A stretch of 64,000 nucleotides of DNA from Symbiodinium natans (Eukaryota > Sar > Dinophyceae > Suessiales > Symbiodiniaceae): positions 485,501-549,500 of the forward strand of contig CAJNDS010002046.1 of assembly GCA_905221605.1 (NCBI GenBank), in the 5' to 3' direction. Positions within the stretch are counted from its first letter, which is position 1; every line of letters starts with the position of its first letter. The notes under the pieces were generated by a model. It was not told where the DNA came from. It made no database searches and saw only the letters and a list, made by a program, of their open reading frames with translations. The translations under genes were made by a program, and so were the position numbers. Below are positions 18,467 through 28,088 of the stretch, one piece after another.

Positions 18467-20467
18467 TCACCCTTCTCGATGCTTCTTGCTGGCTTCTTCT
18501 TCTTGCCAGCCTTTCTTGCCACCACCACCATACTTCCATTTCCCTTTTCCTTGGTACTTCCCTTTCGGGGCGTAGTGGTAGTAGGCGTAGTCTGCGTCCC
18601 AGTAGTTCTGGCTCCAACCGTCGTCGGCGTACCAGTCCTGCTGCTGGTGCCAACTTTCTTGCTGCCAGTCTTCTTGCTCTCGACTTCTTCTTCCTCGCTT
18701 TCCTTCTTGTTGCACCTCAGGCTCATCTCTCTCTCTTCTTATTTCTGTGGGGCTCTCCCACCTTCCTGTCTTCTTGAAGTGCTTGGTCACGAGGTTCCAG
18801 TCTTCGGCACCTTTGATCTGCGCTCCTTTCACCTGCGCTGATCCTTTCTGATCGAGCCGAACTGCTCGATACTCATTCGTGTCTTTGCAATACTCCCAGA
18901 TCCAACCACAATCTGTGAACGTGACCACATTCCATCTGCCCTTTGTGTTCTTGCTACCTTTCTCTCCTCTCTGCGGTGGTTCTCGGGGCTGCTCTTCTTC
19001 TTGCTCTCTTCTTTCTTCTGTTCCTGCTGCTCCTCCTTCTTCTTTTCCTTCTTCTTTTCCTTCTTCGCTCGACTCTGCAAAGTCGGGCGGTGGCTTGTAT
19101 CCTTTCTTTGTCCACCAGTTTGGATCATACCACTGGCCTTTGATCCTGACCCACAATGCTCCTTTGTGGATCTGCCACACATTGCCTTCTGCATCCTTCT
19201 TTCCTTCTGCTCCTAGTGTGGGCTTTTCATCTTCAGATCCTGAATCTTCAACTTCAACGACTTCAATCTCCTTCATTCCTTCTCGTTCCTTCTCTGCCTG
19301 AATTTCCGCCTGGGTCTTTCGCTCCTGTGCTTCCTTCAACTCCTTCTTTGCCTTCTCCTTCTCTTCTTTCGTCGCTTCTTGGGCTTCCTGCTCCTTTCTT
19401 CTCATCTCCTCATAGGCCTCTGACTTTGCTCTTTGCTTCTTCGCCTTCTCCTTCGCGGTTGCCTCGTTCCTTTCGTCCTCCTTCTCCTGTGCTTCCTTCT
19501 CCTCTTGTGCTTTCCTTTCCTGTGCTTCCTTCTCCTCCTGTGCTTTCCTCTCTTGTGCTTCCTTCTCTTCTTGGGCCTTCCTTTCTTGTGCTTCCTTCTC
19601 CTCTTGTGCCTTCTTCTCCTTTGCCTTCTTCTTCTCCTCTTGTGCTTTCCTTTCCTGTGCTTCCTTCTCCTCCTGTGCTTTCCTTTCCTGTGCTGCCTTC
19701 TCCTGGGCATCTTTCTCCTCCTGGGCCTTCTTTGCCTGCTCCTTTTGTCTCATTGCTTCGGCTTTCTTGTCTGTCTCCTCTTTCCTCTTTTGTCGTTCTG
19801 CTGCTTCAATCTTCTCCTCGTTGGCTTTCCTGATCTCTGCATTGATCTTGTCTTCCTCCTCTCTTCTTTGTTCTGCTGCTTCTAGCTCTTCTGCTTCTCT
19901 CTTTCTCTCCTCTGCTTCTTTCTTCATGTGCTTCGTGATCATGTCGTAGTCCTTCTTCAACTGCTCTCTCACCTCTTTGGCGTCTTGCTTGTAAACTTCT
20001 TTCTGCTTCTCTAGATCTTCTTTCTCTTTCTCCAGAGCTTTCCTCTCTGCTTCGGCCTCACTGTCCTTCGCAACCACCTTCGCCTTCAAAGCAAATGCTT
20101 GGTCACGATCTTCTTCTGCTTCCTTCGCCTTTTCTTCTGCTTCTTCTCTCTTCAACTTTTCTTTCTCCAAGGCACGTTCTTGCTTCTCCATCTTCGCGAT
20201 CAGCTCGTCGAACTTCTTCTTCACGGTCTCGTCGTCTTCGAGGACACCTTGCGAGCTCTTCTCTTTGTCTTCTTCTTCTTTCTTCTTTGTGACTTCACCT
20301 TCAGGCTTCTTTTCTTTGGGCTTCTCTTCTTTCTCACCCTTCTTCTCTTTCTTCTGGTTCACTGCCAAGTAGACAATGATCGTCACCAGGACAACAATCA
20401 CAGCCATGCACACGGGCATCAACATCTCAAGCTCAGGCATGCTCGTGAAAACATGTGAAAACTTCAT
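18467..20467 (-). CDS. Extra coiled-coil membrane protein of the copia element
   Basis: 666 residues from the first true ATG at 20467 (MKFSHVF); the frame is open upstream to a TTG at 20560. It lies between the pol stop and the 3' LTR, the position of env in retroviruses. Residues about 18-40 are a transmembrane helix (CMAVIVVLVTIIVYLAV). About 350 residues of Lys/Glu/Ala-rich coiled coil follow, including many KAQEEKEAQER-type 11-residue repeats. The C-terminal third has Trp-rich modules (GALWVRIKGQWYDPNWW, and RWNVVTFTDCGWIWEY) and a Trp/Tyr/Gly-rich tail. TTTTCTACAG at about 20537-20546 could be a trans-splice acceptor for a separate mRNA. No known envelope fold was recognised, so env-like describes position and topology only. 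Confidence 0.8.
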   Translation of the reverse strand: MKFSHVFTSMPELEMLMPVCMAVIVVLVTIIVYLAVNQKKEKKGEKEEKPKEKKPEGEVTKKKEEEDKEKSSQGVLEDDETVKKKFDELIAKMEKQERALEKEKLKREEAEEKAKEAEEDRDQAFALKAKVVAKDSEAEAERKALEKEKEDLEKQKEVYKQDAKEVREQLKKDYDMITKHMKKEAEERKREAEELEAAEQRREEEDKINAEIRKANEEKIEAAERQKRKEETDKKAEAMRQKEQAKKAQEEKDAQEKAAQERKAQEEKEAQERKAQEEKKKAKEKKAQEEKEAQERKAQEEKEAQERKAQEEKEAQERKAQEEKEAQEKEDERNEATAKEKAKKQRAKSEAYEEMRRKEQEAQEATKEEKEKAKKELKEAQERKTQAEIQAEKEREGMKEIEVVEVEDSGSEDEKPTLGAEGKKDAEGNVWQIHKGALWVRIKGQWYDPNWWTKKGYKPPPDFAESSEEGKEEGKEEGGAAGTEERREQEEEQPREPPQRGEKGSKNTKGRWNVVTFTDCGWIWEYCKDTNEYRAVRLDQKGSAQVKGAQIKGAEDWNLVTKHFKKTGRWESPTEIRRERDEPEVQQEGKRGRRSREQEDWQQESWHQQQDWYADDGWSQNYWDADYAYYHYAPKGKYQGKGKWKYGGGGKKGWQEEEASKKHREG

Positions 20468-20530
20468 GCTGCTGTTGCTGCTGTGACCATAAAACTTCTT
20501 GTTCACCTTCTTGAAGTTCTTGAGGTGGCT

Positions 20531-20552
20531 CTTGAGCTGTAGAAAACGGACC
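20531..20552 (-). promoter_or_regulatory. Possible trans-splice acceptor upstream of the extra ORF
   Basis: On the minus strand, GGTCCGTTTTCTACAG is a pyrimidine-rich stretch ending in CAG, about 70 bases before the ORF's ATG. Dinoflagellate mRNAs receive a 22-nt spliced leader at such sites. Weak by itself. Confidence 0.35.
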
Positions 20553-20593
20553 AAACACAAAACTCATCAACTGCATGCAAAAATATCTTCGTG

Positions 20594-23500
20594 CTACACT
20601 TCTTGCTGACCTGCAGATTCAACTGCAAAACCAAAAGCTGACAATAACGTCAAACCAAGTCTGCTTCCGGATACCTTTGTCAATCTTCTGACTGTAGCTG
20701 TGCTTTCTGCGGCCATTCGTTCTTCACGACCGATTGCTTCTCGATCATCATGAACTTGAAGGATGTTCAAAAGTAGCTTCATTCTCGATGCGTTGAGGGG
20801 CTTGGTCCCTAAGTCGGCAGGGTTGAAAACAGTGCTCACTGCCTTCACGCTGCATAGGCCGTTTCTGGTAACTTCTTGCAACCAGAGCATTCTCGTTGCT
20901 AAGTGCTTGATACGACCAACACCTTGCCGGTGCACAATGCCGCGCGCTGCACTGCTGTCTGTGTACGCCTTCATTCGCGCTGCTTTGCCAGAAAGGAACT
21001 CTACGGCTTCTCGAATGCCAATTCCTTCTGCGACAGCACCAGTGAGTGCGTAGTACTCGGACTCGCCACTGGAAAGTGCCACAGTTTTCTGCGTTCTTGA
21101 GTAAGAAAACGCATACTGGCCGTCCAGGAAGATGACTCCTCCTGATACAGATTTCCGGCTGCTCTTGTTGCCGGCCCAGTCGGCGTCAGAAAATACTTCG
21201 ACCAGGTGACTGCCACTCTCGATGCTCTTCTCGTTCTCATTCTCGGAATCTTGCTCCAAATTCTTGCTTCTTTGCAAGGTTGCCGTTCCAGGTCTCCCTG
21301 CTGTGTAGCAAACCGCATAGCCTGCAGTCTTCTTCAGATACAACGCGCAATGCTCGAGCTCTTTCTGCTTCTTCTGCGTAGGAGCCTTCATTCCAGTTGC
21401 CAAATTTCGGACTGCATACTGGATGTCAGGACGATCTTGGGCAAGATATAGCAGTATACCGACACAACTTCGGTACACATTCTTCTTGTTCTCGTCCAGC
21501 TCTTTTGTCTCATCGGTGTTCTGCACATTTCCTGCTGCAGGGGTAGCTTTCTCTCTTCTCGATCCAAGGCGTAGCTTTTCAAGGAGCTTGGTGACATACT
21601 TGGTGTCAGGGCGGACAAACAACTTTCCGTCTTCATAGCTATACCTTCTCTTGAGAAAACGCACAGACTGCTTGGAAAATCCATTGCGATAATCTTCTTC
21701 TGTCAGAAAAGGTCCTTCTACTTGTAGCTTCACCTTCTTCGCTAAAGCTTCGAGGACGGGCTTCACCACTGCTGCTTTTCCTGCTACTTGAAGGTCATCG
21801 ACATGTACGATGCAAACGGATACGACCTTGCCGTTCTTGATCAAGCGAAACAACGCTGGATTTGCGACGCTTTTCTCATAGCCTTCTTGCTGCAAAAGTT
21901 CTGCGCAAAATTCGCTCCACAGAAGACTAGCATCTCTTTGTCCAGGAAGGACACGACCAAGACGCCAGCATTTGGCCTCCATTCCGTGTACTGCTTGACT
22001 TCCTTTTCCTCGTGGAATCTTGCAGTGTACAGGTCTCTTCTGGGGAACCTGCAAAAATGCATCTTTGATGTCAAGCGACCAAATACTCCATCGATTTGCC
22101 AATGCCAAAATTGGAATCAGCTTCGTCAACGACGGAGAGGTAGCTGGGCTGAAAACATCTTCTCGCTTCGAGTTGTTATACTCTCTTGCTACCAGCCTTG
22201 CTCTTCTCTGCCAGCATCTTCGTGGCTTCAGGGCTTCATGAGGAACTTCTTGTTGCCCTTCAGGGATCTCATTCTCGCAGATGACGTTTTCTGACTCCCG
22301 AAATCTCCAGTCGAAAACCAGCTTTGTTGTCAACCAAACAACTTCTTTGCTCTCTTCTTGCTCCATGGGCACCTCTTCTATGACACCCATCTTTGTCAAT
22401 CTGGAAACTTCTTTTCCTGCTGCGGCATCGTCAAAGATCTCGAGGTCTTCTTCTGCGAGTTGAGGAGGTCCTGCTTCCTCTGAGAAGAAACTTTCTGGAA
22501 GGACTTGAACTTCTTCTTGTTGTTCTTCATCGCTCCATTCATCTTCTGTCTCAAAGTCACCAGCTTCACTGCCTGCAAAGCAATCTTCTTCTTCGTCCGA
22601 CCTCTCATCATTGTCGGGCATTCTTTCTGCTCTCATCACCGAAGACGATGCTCCAGGTCCAAACCTGGGAAGCTCAACTCTTGTTCTTGGGATCTTGCTT
22701 GGTGAACCAACACATTCGAAGTCTGGTCTGCTTTCTCGATCCATCTTTGCTTCTTCAGGAACTTCTTCTCTTTCATCTTCATGCTCGGAAACCATATCTG
22801 CAAGAGGATCATGCTCATCATGGACAAGTTCAAATTCTTGAAGCAATTCTTCTGCATCTCTTCTTGCTTTCTCTTCATCACTTGTTGGAGGATCAGAGGC
22901 GGCTTCGTCTGCAACTTCATCTTCAAGGCTTTTTCGTTCTTCACCTGCTGCAACTGCTGGAAGAACAATCTGCGGAGAAACCAATCTTTTCTGAGGTAGT
23001 ACTCGGCTGCCAAGTGTGTTGTTCTTGATCGACCAAGTGAAAACGTTCACGCTGCTGATGGCCTTCGCGTCGTAAGCTTCACCAACTGGTCTCGCACTTC
23101 TTGATGCGTGAATGCCATCGCTCTGGAAAGTAAGCCACATTCCAGATTCAGTCTTGCCGAGGAACACTCCGAACGTCCACAAACGGTCACCTTTGCGCTT
23201 CGGTCTCAAGCGTTTCACCATAATCGTGCTTGCAAATGGTACGAGTTCTCCTCGATACGGTTGGCCTGTCATGAATTCATACGGCGTCTTTCCTGTTGCT
23301 GAGGACCGATGAAAACGGTTGAGTAGCCACGCAGAGTGTCGCATTGCCCACGACATCAGTGGGTGTTCATGGCTAAGAGGAAGTTCTGTCTTCACTCTGA
23401 CCTCATCCAGGATACAATTCGCATGCCTTCTGACTGTTTGGACTGCACGCTCGGCCAAACCATTGCTTTCGTGATCATGGGGTACACTTGAAAGAAGTGT

Positions 23501-26500
23501 AGTGCTCAGGCCATGCGCTCCACGCATTTTCTGGAGTGCAATCTTCAAGCTTCTGCAAACACCTTCATTGTCTGCCTTCACATTGATTTCTGAGTACCCA
23601 AGCTGCAGTGTAGCTGTAGTCAACGCTTCGGTCATGTGCCTCAGCGCATCTGCGCCTCCTCTTCTTGCTACGGGCACGGCGACGAACCACTTGGACCATG
23701 CATCATTCGCGATCAGCGTGACCATGGGCTGCGCCTCAGAGCTGCTCGTTGATGTGTACGCAAAGTCAAAACAGAGTGTTGACTTGCTGCTCTCTTCAGC
23801 GGGGGAGCGAGTCAATTCGCTCTTCCGATGCTGATTTTCTTTCGCCCGTGTGGCGACGCAATGCTCACACCAGCCAGCAAATGGCAGGTGAGTCAGGTTG
23901 TGTAGCATCACTTCCTGCTCATTGGGGCGTTCTTCGCGCTTCCTCATCAGCGGCGCGACCTGCGCTTCATACTGCCTGCGCCCGAGGGCTAGGCTGTCTG
24001 CCGCTTCGCGCTCTTGAGCTGCGCGAGACAAGCGCTTCAGCATCTGTTCTTTGCTGCCACTGCTTGGTACTTCAAATTCGCGACAAAGTTGACGCAAAAT
24101 CTGCACGCTGCTATTCTTGCTGTACTCATAGCCATCGTAGGTGAACACAAGAGAATCTCGTTCAACTTCACCTCGAGGGGCTTCTTCCATCTGCACATCT
24201 TCTGGGAGGAAACTTTTCTTTTCTTCTTCAAGCTTCTGTCTCTTTGCCTCTTGCTCTTGTGCACTGCTTCTTCTATCGTCACGAACAGGTTCTTTGAGAC
24301 GAAATCTGGTCTGACCATACCACGGCAAAGCGAATGCTTCTTCAGGAGGTTCTGTGTCTCTGCTCCAATCATCTTCGTCTTCATACAAATTCGTGGCATA
24401 GACACACTCGCCAATAGGGTATCTCCAGGACGTCAAATTCTCAATGTCCGTGGGCATTCCAGCTACGTTCTCAGGGTTGAACTTGTGGGTGCGCGGCGTG
24501 TTGTGGTACCGCACAAGTTCCGTACCAGCCTTCTCGATGCTCCAAGTGTCGCTGGTTCTTGCTTCTTGTTCTTGGCGTTCATCTTTCTTCAAGGGGATAC
24601 CCAAGACATTCAGCGGGATAACTCGTGACGACAATGCTGTCACCACTTCAAATTCACCGCCTGCGCTGATATCCTCAAACGGGTCCATCTTCTGCGCATA
24701 CTTCTTGCACACTTCAACGGCTTTCCATGTACCATCTTCTGTCTTGATCATCGTGCTTCTGTACGGAAAATCCTCCGTACGGTACATGTCCGTGGGATCT
24801 TTGTACTTCGACTGCGCCGGGGAGTAGTGCACAACCACAATGCTGTCTGTATCATGCCAGCCAGGTTCTTGCTTTCTTGCTGCATCAGCTATGTGGGAGT
24901 TCAGCTGAATGACGGTGCGAACGTGTTCCTGCTCCAGGTTCACATAGGCTTCGCTCTCATACCTCTTTCCTGCTTGCAAATAAGCATAAGTAGCCAGCGA
25001 GTTCTTGTGGTAGTGAACAGGGATGTCTGACATTCCGTCTGACAACATCAAGCCATCATCCTTCTTGACAATCTCCCAGCCATTCTTGAGTAGCTTTCCG
25101 ACTGCCAACAAAGGATTGACCACATTCGCAACGATGAAGCATTCTTGCATCTTGACTGCTTCTTGCTTCGAGCTGAACATAGTCAAGTTGATTGCTCTCT
25201 TTCCTTTTACAGGAATCTTTCTTCCTTGTGCGTCTCTGATGCCTGAATCGTTCTTCTTCTTCACAGGCACTCCCTCTTTGCCAAGCCACAGAGGAATGAG
25301 GCTGACATCAGCGCCACTGTCCAAGATCACTTCTATCTTCTCATAGACAGGACTGCTCTCATAAAATGATTCTTGGACTGCACGGACACAAAGATTGCAA
25401 TCTTCTTCGTGCTCACAACCATCTTTCCACCACAACATCAAAGGATCATCTTCTTCTTGGTGCTCGTGTTCTTCTTCTTCTTGCTCTGCATCGCTAAGCT
25501 GAAATTCTTCAACACGTAGCACACGACCAAAATAGTCAATCTCAAGTTCTTCTTCTGCCTCCGTGTCGACTTCGAAAACTTCTGGATACTGTTGTGGAGG
25601 ATCTCCAATGTGGATCATGGAGATTTGACGCACGGTCTTTGCTTGGTTCCTGCTGACGCTCGTCACGTTCGTGGTGCTTGACGTGCTTGGTGCTGCAGTA
25701 GAACTGGCTGCTGTGGTACTTTGCTGGTCGTCGTTCACGTTTCGAACATCACCAAAATCTCTCTGCTTCTGTCTGCATTGGGCTTCAAAGTGACCAGGCT
25801 TTCCACAGTAATGACAACACTGAGGACCAAAGCTTGCTTTTCCGCGTCCTTTTCCAAATCCACGACCAAATCCTTTTCCACGACCAAAACGACCGCGACC
25901 TCGACCACGACCTTTTCCTCTTCCTCGTCCTTTGGAGTTGTAGCCGTAGTCGTTGCCATACTTGCCTTTTCCTTTGGACTTTCCTTTCCTCCATTTTCCT
26001 TTGCCCTTTCCTTTGCCTTTGCTGAACTTTCCTTTTCCTTTTCCTTTGGATCTCCAGGGCCTTTTTCTATCATCTTTGTTCACGTTGCTGACATCCATGT
26101 CTGCTTGTCCACCGTGGTCGTTGCCGGCGTTGATCAAGTCAGTTGTGGTCCAGCGCGTGTTTTGCTCATAGGACAGGAGAAACTGACGAAGACTTGAATA
26201 CTTTGTATCATCTCTCAAATTGAGCAACATGTGTTGTCGAAGTTGACCATCTTGCTGATTGAGGATAATTGAAATCTTCAAATCATCTTGCACCACATCT
26301 CCTGATGCCTTTTCATACTGCTCGATTGCTTCTTCGAATGCAAGGATGTTCTCCATGGTGGTCTTCTTGTTTTCAAACTTGTACTTCGTGAGGGTAGTCA
26401 GCAAACGAAGACTTCTACCACGAGTGTAGGGTTCATGTTCTTCGAGCAAAATTCTCCATGCTTCTAAACCATTCTCCTCTGTAATCTGCTTGATCGTTCT

Positions 26501-28081
26501 CAATGGGCGACCTTTCGTGTACGAAGTGAGGATCGTGTAGAGCTTCTTGCTAACGGCTTTGTGCTCGTCACTCAAGGTGGAAAACTCAACAGCTTCACTT
26601 CTCTTTGCTTCAACGGCTTCAATTCTTGCTAACATCTCTGGGTCCAACGCTCCAATCCAGGTTCGCATCTTGTGTCTGAATTCACTCCAGCCTTCATGCT
26701 CTTCTTTGAAACTGCTTGGGTTGAACACGTCGGGGGTCTTGATCATCTTGTGCAACTCGACATCTCCCTTCTCTCTTCTCTTTTCTCTTTCTGCTTGTGC
26801 TTGTTCTCGTGCTTCTTGATGCTCACGAAAATCTCGATGCATTTGACCCATATTGTTGATCATGCTTGCTGCCTCGTGGACCGCTGTGCTCGTTCTTGTA
26901 GCCACTTGTAGCATGTTGCGAAACATTTCTCTCATCTCGCCTTCACTGGCTGCTGCTGCACTTTGAGCTGCTGTGCTTGCTTGCTGCTGCTGGGATGCTT
27001 GCTGCTGAACTGCGCTAACCAGGTCGTTTATCTGTTGGGTGTTCGTTGCTGTCTGCTGGGCCAAAGATTGCATTGCTTGCTCCATCTGAGCATTCATGGC
27101 TTCAGCTGCTTGCGTGTTTGTATACAGCAACACAATGAACATGAGCGTCTTCTTCTGAACACCACATGCACGAACTTCTTGATACCTGGCTCTCCTCGAA
27201 ACTCTTCTCTTCAAACACTCTTTTCTTTTGCTTTGGATGGCACACATGTTGTACAGGCTGATCCAAGTAACCAAACCAATCGGGGTGCACATCACGATCA
27301 TCAACACGAAAATGATTTCCTTCTGCTTGTGAAACATGACTGAGATCTCAGGGGCGTAGCTCGACTCAAGGCTTCGAAGGAATCTTCTTGTACCTTCTTC
27401 ATACCATCTTTTCACCTCAATCTTCAAATTCGTGATGTCGAAGTTTCTTGATGCTTCAAATCCTGCGATCATGTACTTCACAATCTCGAGGTTGTAGTTT
27501 TCTTCGTTGTCTTGATCTTCATAGCGTATTGGGGCTTCTTTGGTTTGACGACGCTGCAAACTGAAGGACATGAGCTCCACATGTTCTGTCTCTTCTCTCT
27601 CTCTTTTCACATGCACATTCTTGCTGCTTCCACCAAGTGCATGAGTCGCATGCTGCACCTCGGCATGCTCATCCTCCAAGGCAATAGTCTTCAGGTCATC
27701 CTGGAGGGAAATCGAATTCCTGGGCAGCGGCTTTGACATAACGAGCTCTGCTTCATCTAGCAATATCTCTGTACTGCTTCTTGCTGCCTTTGCTTTCACA
27801 TTCTTGATCATCAACAACCAACCTTCTGCTGTAACGAGCCCTGCACAAAGTAGAAGAACTGCACTGCAAAGGACTCTCATCCAGAAACCACATCCAGTCA
27901 TCTGGGTAAACCTCCTTCTCTTTACTTCTGTCTGCCCTTGAATGTAAACATAGCCATCTGGAAAGCAAACTCTACATCCAGGTGCACGTACGACTTGCGC
28001 CTGATCCGCACTGTCCAGGCCACGGCATTCTCGATGCTTGTGCACTGCTGTTCTTGACTTTGCAATGTAAACATCAGGCAT
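20594..28081 (-). CDS. Copia Gag-Pol polyprotein, intact
   Basis: About 2,495 residues from the ATG at 28081 (MPDVYIAKS); the open frame extends 15 codons further. Numbering here starts at 28126. N-terminal extension: a Cys/His motif (HRECRG, then GCRVC, 31-54), hydrophobic segments at about 83-106, 271-295 and 326-338. Gag: about 345-680, with a Gly/Lys/Arg-rich tract. CCHC knuckle: 771-784. Protease: LDSGAD at 935-940. SAP-like DNA-binding motif: about 1329-1372. Integrase: HHCC (H1409, H1413, C1420, C1423) and catalytic D1454, D1519 and probably E1559. Reverse transcriptase: LDIKDAF near 2018 and HVDD at 2108-2111 in place of YVDD. RNase H: D2314, E2355, D2390. It ends with TAG at 20594. 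The enzymes replicate the element in particles and integrate the cDNA. No internal stop is present. Confidence 0.95.
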   Translation of the reverse strand: MPDVYIAKSRTAVHKHRECRGLDSADQAQVVRAPGCRVCFPDGYVYIQGQTEVKRRRFTQMTGCGFWMRVLCSAVLLLCAGLVTAEGWLLMIKNVKAKAARSSTEILLDEAELVMSKPLPRNSISLQDDLKTIALEDEHAEVQHATHALGGSSKNVHVKREREETEHVELMSFSLQRRQTKEAPIRYEDQDNEENYNLEIVKYMIAGFEASRNFDITNLKIEVKRWYEEGTRRFLRSLESSYAPEISVMFHKQKEIIFVLMIVMCTPIGLVTWISLYNMCAIQSKRKECLKRRVSRRARYQEVRACGVQKKTLMFIVLLYTNTQAAEAMNAQMEQAMQSLAQQTATNTQQINDLVSAVQQQASQQQQASTAAQSAAAASEGEMREMFRNMLQVATRTSTAVHEAASMINNMGQMHRDFREHQEAREQAQAEREKRREKGDVELHKMIKTPDVFNPSSFKEEHEGWSEFRHKMRTWIGALDPEMLARIEAVEAKRSEAVEFSTLSDEHKAVSKKLYTILTSYTKGRPLRTIKQITEENGLEAWRILLEEHEPYTRGRSLRLLTTLTKYKFENKKTTMENILAFEEAIEQYEKASGDVVQDDLKISIILNQQDGQLRQHMLLNLRDDTKYSSLRQFLLSYEQNTRWTTTDLINAGNDHGGQADMDVSNVNKDDRKRPWRSKGKGKGKFSKGKGKGKGKWRKGKSKGKGKYGNDYGYNSKGRGRGKGRGRGRGRFGRGKGFGRGFGKGRGKASFGPQCCHYCGKPGHFEAQCRQKQRDFGDVRNVNDDQQSTTAASSTAAPSTSSTTNVTSVSRNQAKTVRQISMIHIGDPPQQYPEVFEVDTEAEEELEIDYFGRVLRVEEFQLSDAEQEEEEHEHQEEDDPLMLWWKDGCEHEEDCNLCVRAVQESFYESSPVYEKIEVILDSGADVSLIPLWLGKEGVPVKKKNDSGIRDAQGRKIPVKGKRAINLTMFSSKQEAVKMQECFIVANVVNPLLAVGKLLKNGWEIVKKDDGLMLSDGMSDIPVHYHKNSLATYAYLQAGKRYESEAYVNLEQEHVRTVIQLNSHIADAARKQEPGWHDTDSIVVVHYSPAQSKYKDPTDMYRTEDFPYRSTMIKTEDGTWKAVEVCKKYAQKMDPFEDISAGGEFEVVTALSSRVIPLNVLGIPLKKDERQEQEARTSDTWSIEKAGTELVRYHNTPRTHKFNPENVAGMPTDIENLTSWRYPIGECVYATNLYEDEDDWSRDTEPPEEAFALPWYGQTRFRLKEPVRDDRRSSAQEQEAKRQKLEEEKKSFLPEDVQMEEAPRGEVERDSLVFTYDGYEYSKNSSVQILRQLCREFEVPSSGSKEQMLKRLSRAAQEREAADSLALGRRQYEAQVAPLMRKREERPNEQEVMLHNLTHLPFAGWCEHCVATRAKENQHRKSELTRSPAEESSKSTLCFDFAYTSTSSSEAQPMVTLIANDAWSKWFVAVPVARRGGADALRHMTEALTTATLQLGYSEINVKADNEGVCRSLKIALQKMRGAHGLSTTLLSSVPHDHESNGLAERAVQTVRRHANCILDEVRVKTELPLSHEHPLMSWAMRHSAWLLNRFHRSSATGKTPYEFMTGQPYRGELVPFASTIMVKRLRPKRKGDRLWTFGVFLGKTESGMWLTFQSDGIHASRSARPVGEAYDAKAISSVNVFTWSIKNNTLGSRVLPQKRLVSPQIVLPAVAAGEERKSLEDEVADEAASDPPTSDEEKARRDAEELLQEFELVHDEHDPLADMVSEHEDEREEVPEEAKMDRESRPDFECVGSPSKIPRTRVELPRFGPGASSSVMRAERMPDNDERSDEEEDCFAGSEAGDFETEDEWSDEEQQEEVQVLPESFFSEEAGPPQLAEEDLEIFDDAAAGKEVSRLTKMGVIEEVPMEQEESKEVVWLTTKLVFDWRFRESENVICENEIPEGQQEVPHEALKPRRCWQRRARLVAREYNNSKREDVFSPATSPSLTKLIPILALANRWSIWSLDIKDAFLQVPQKRPVHCKIPRGKGSQAVHGMEAKCWRLGRVLPGQRDASLLWSEFCAELLQQEGYEKSVANPALFRLIKNGKVVSVCIVHVDDLQVAGKAAVVKPVLEALAKKVKLQVEGPFLTEEDYRNGFSKQSVRFLKRRYSYEDGKLFVRPDTKYVTKLLEKLRLGSRREKATPAAGNVQNTDETKELDENKKNVYRSCVGILLYLAQDRPDIQYAVRNLATGMKAPTQKKQKELEHCALYLKKTAGYAVCYTAGRPGTATLQRSKNLEQDSENENEKSIESGSHLVEVFSDADWAGNKSSRKSVSGGVIFLDGQYAFSYSRTQKTVALSSGESEYYALTGAVAEGIGIREAVEFLSGKAARMKAYTDSSAARGIVHRQGVGRIKHLATRMLWLQEVTRNGLCSVKAVSTVFNPADLGTKPLNASRMKLLLNILQVHDDREAIGREERMAAESTATVRRLTKVSGSRLGLTLLSAFGFAVESAGQQEV

Positions 28082-28088
28082 GAACTCT

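Noticed and set aside
19156-19833. Ser/Pro/Leu-rich plus-strand frames in the third copia gene
   Set aside because: They are the antisense of a Lys/Glu-rich coiled coil, which always gives Leu/Ser/Phe-rich text.
22393-23028. A 211-codon plus-strand frame inside the copia polyprotein
   Set aside because: Antisense shadow of the intact minus-strand polyprotein; the acidic minus-strand text gives Leu-rich plus-strand text.
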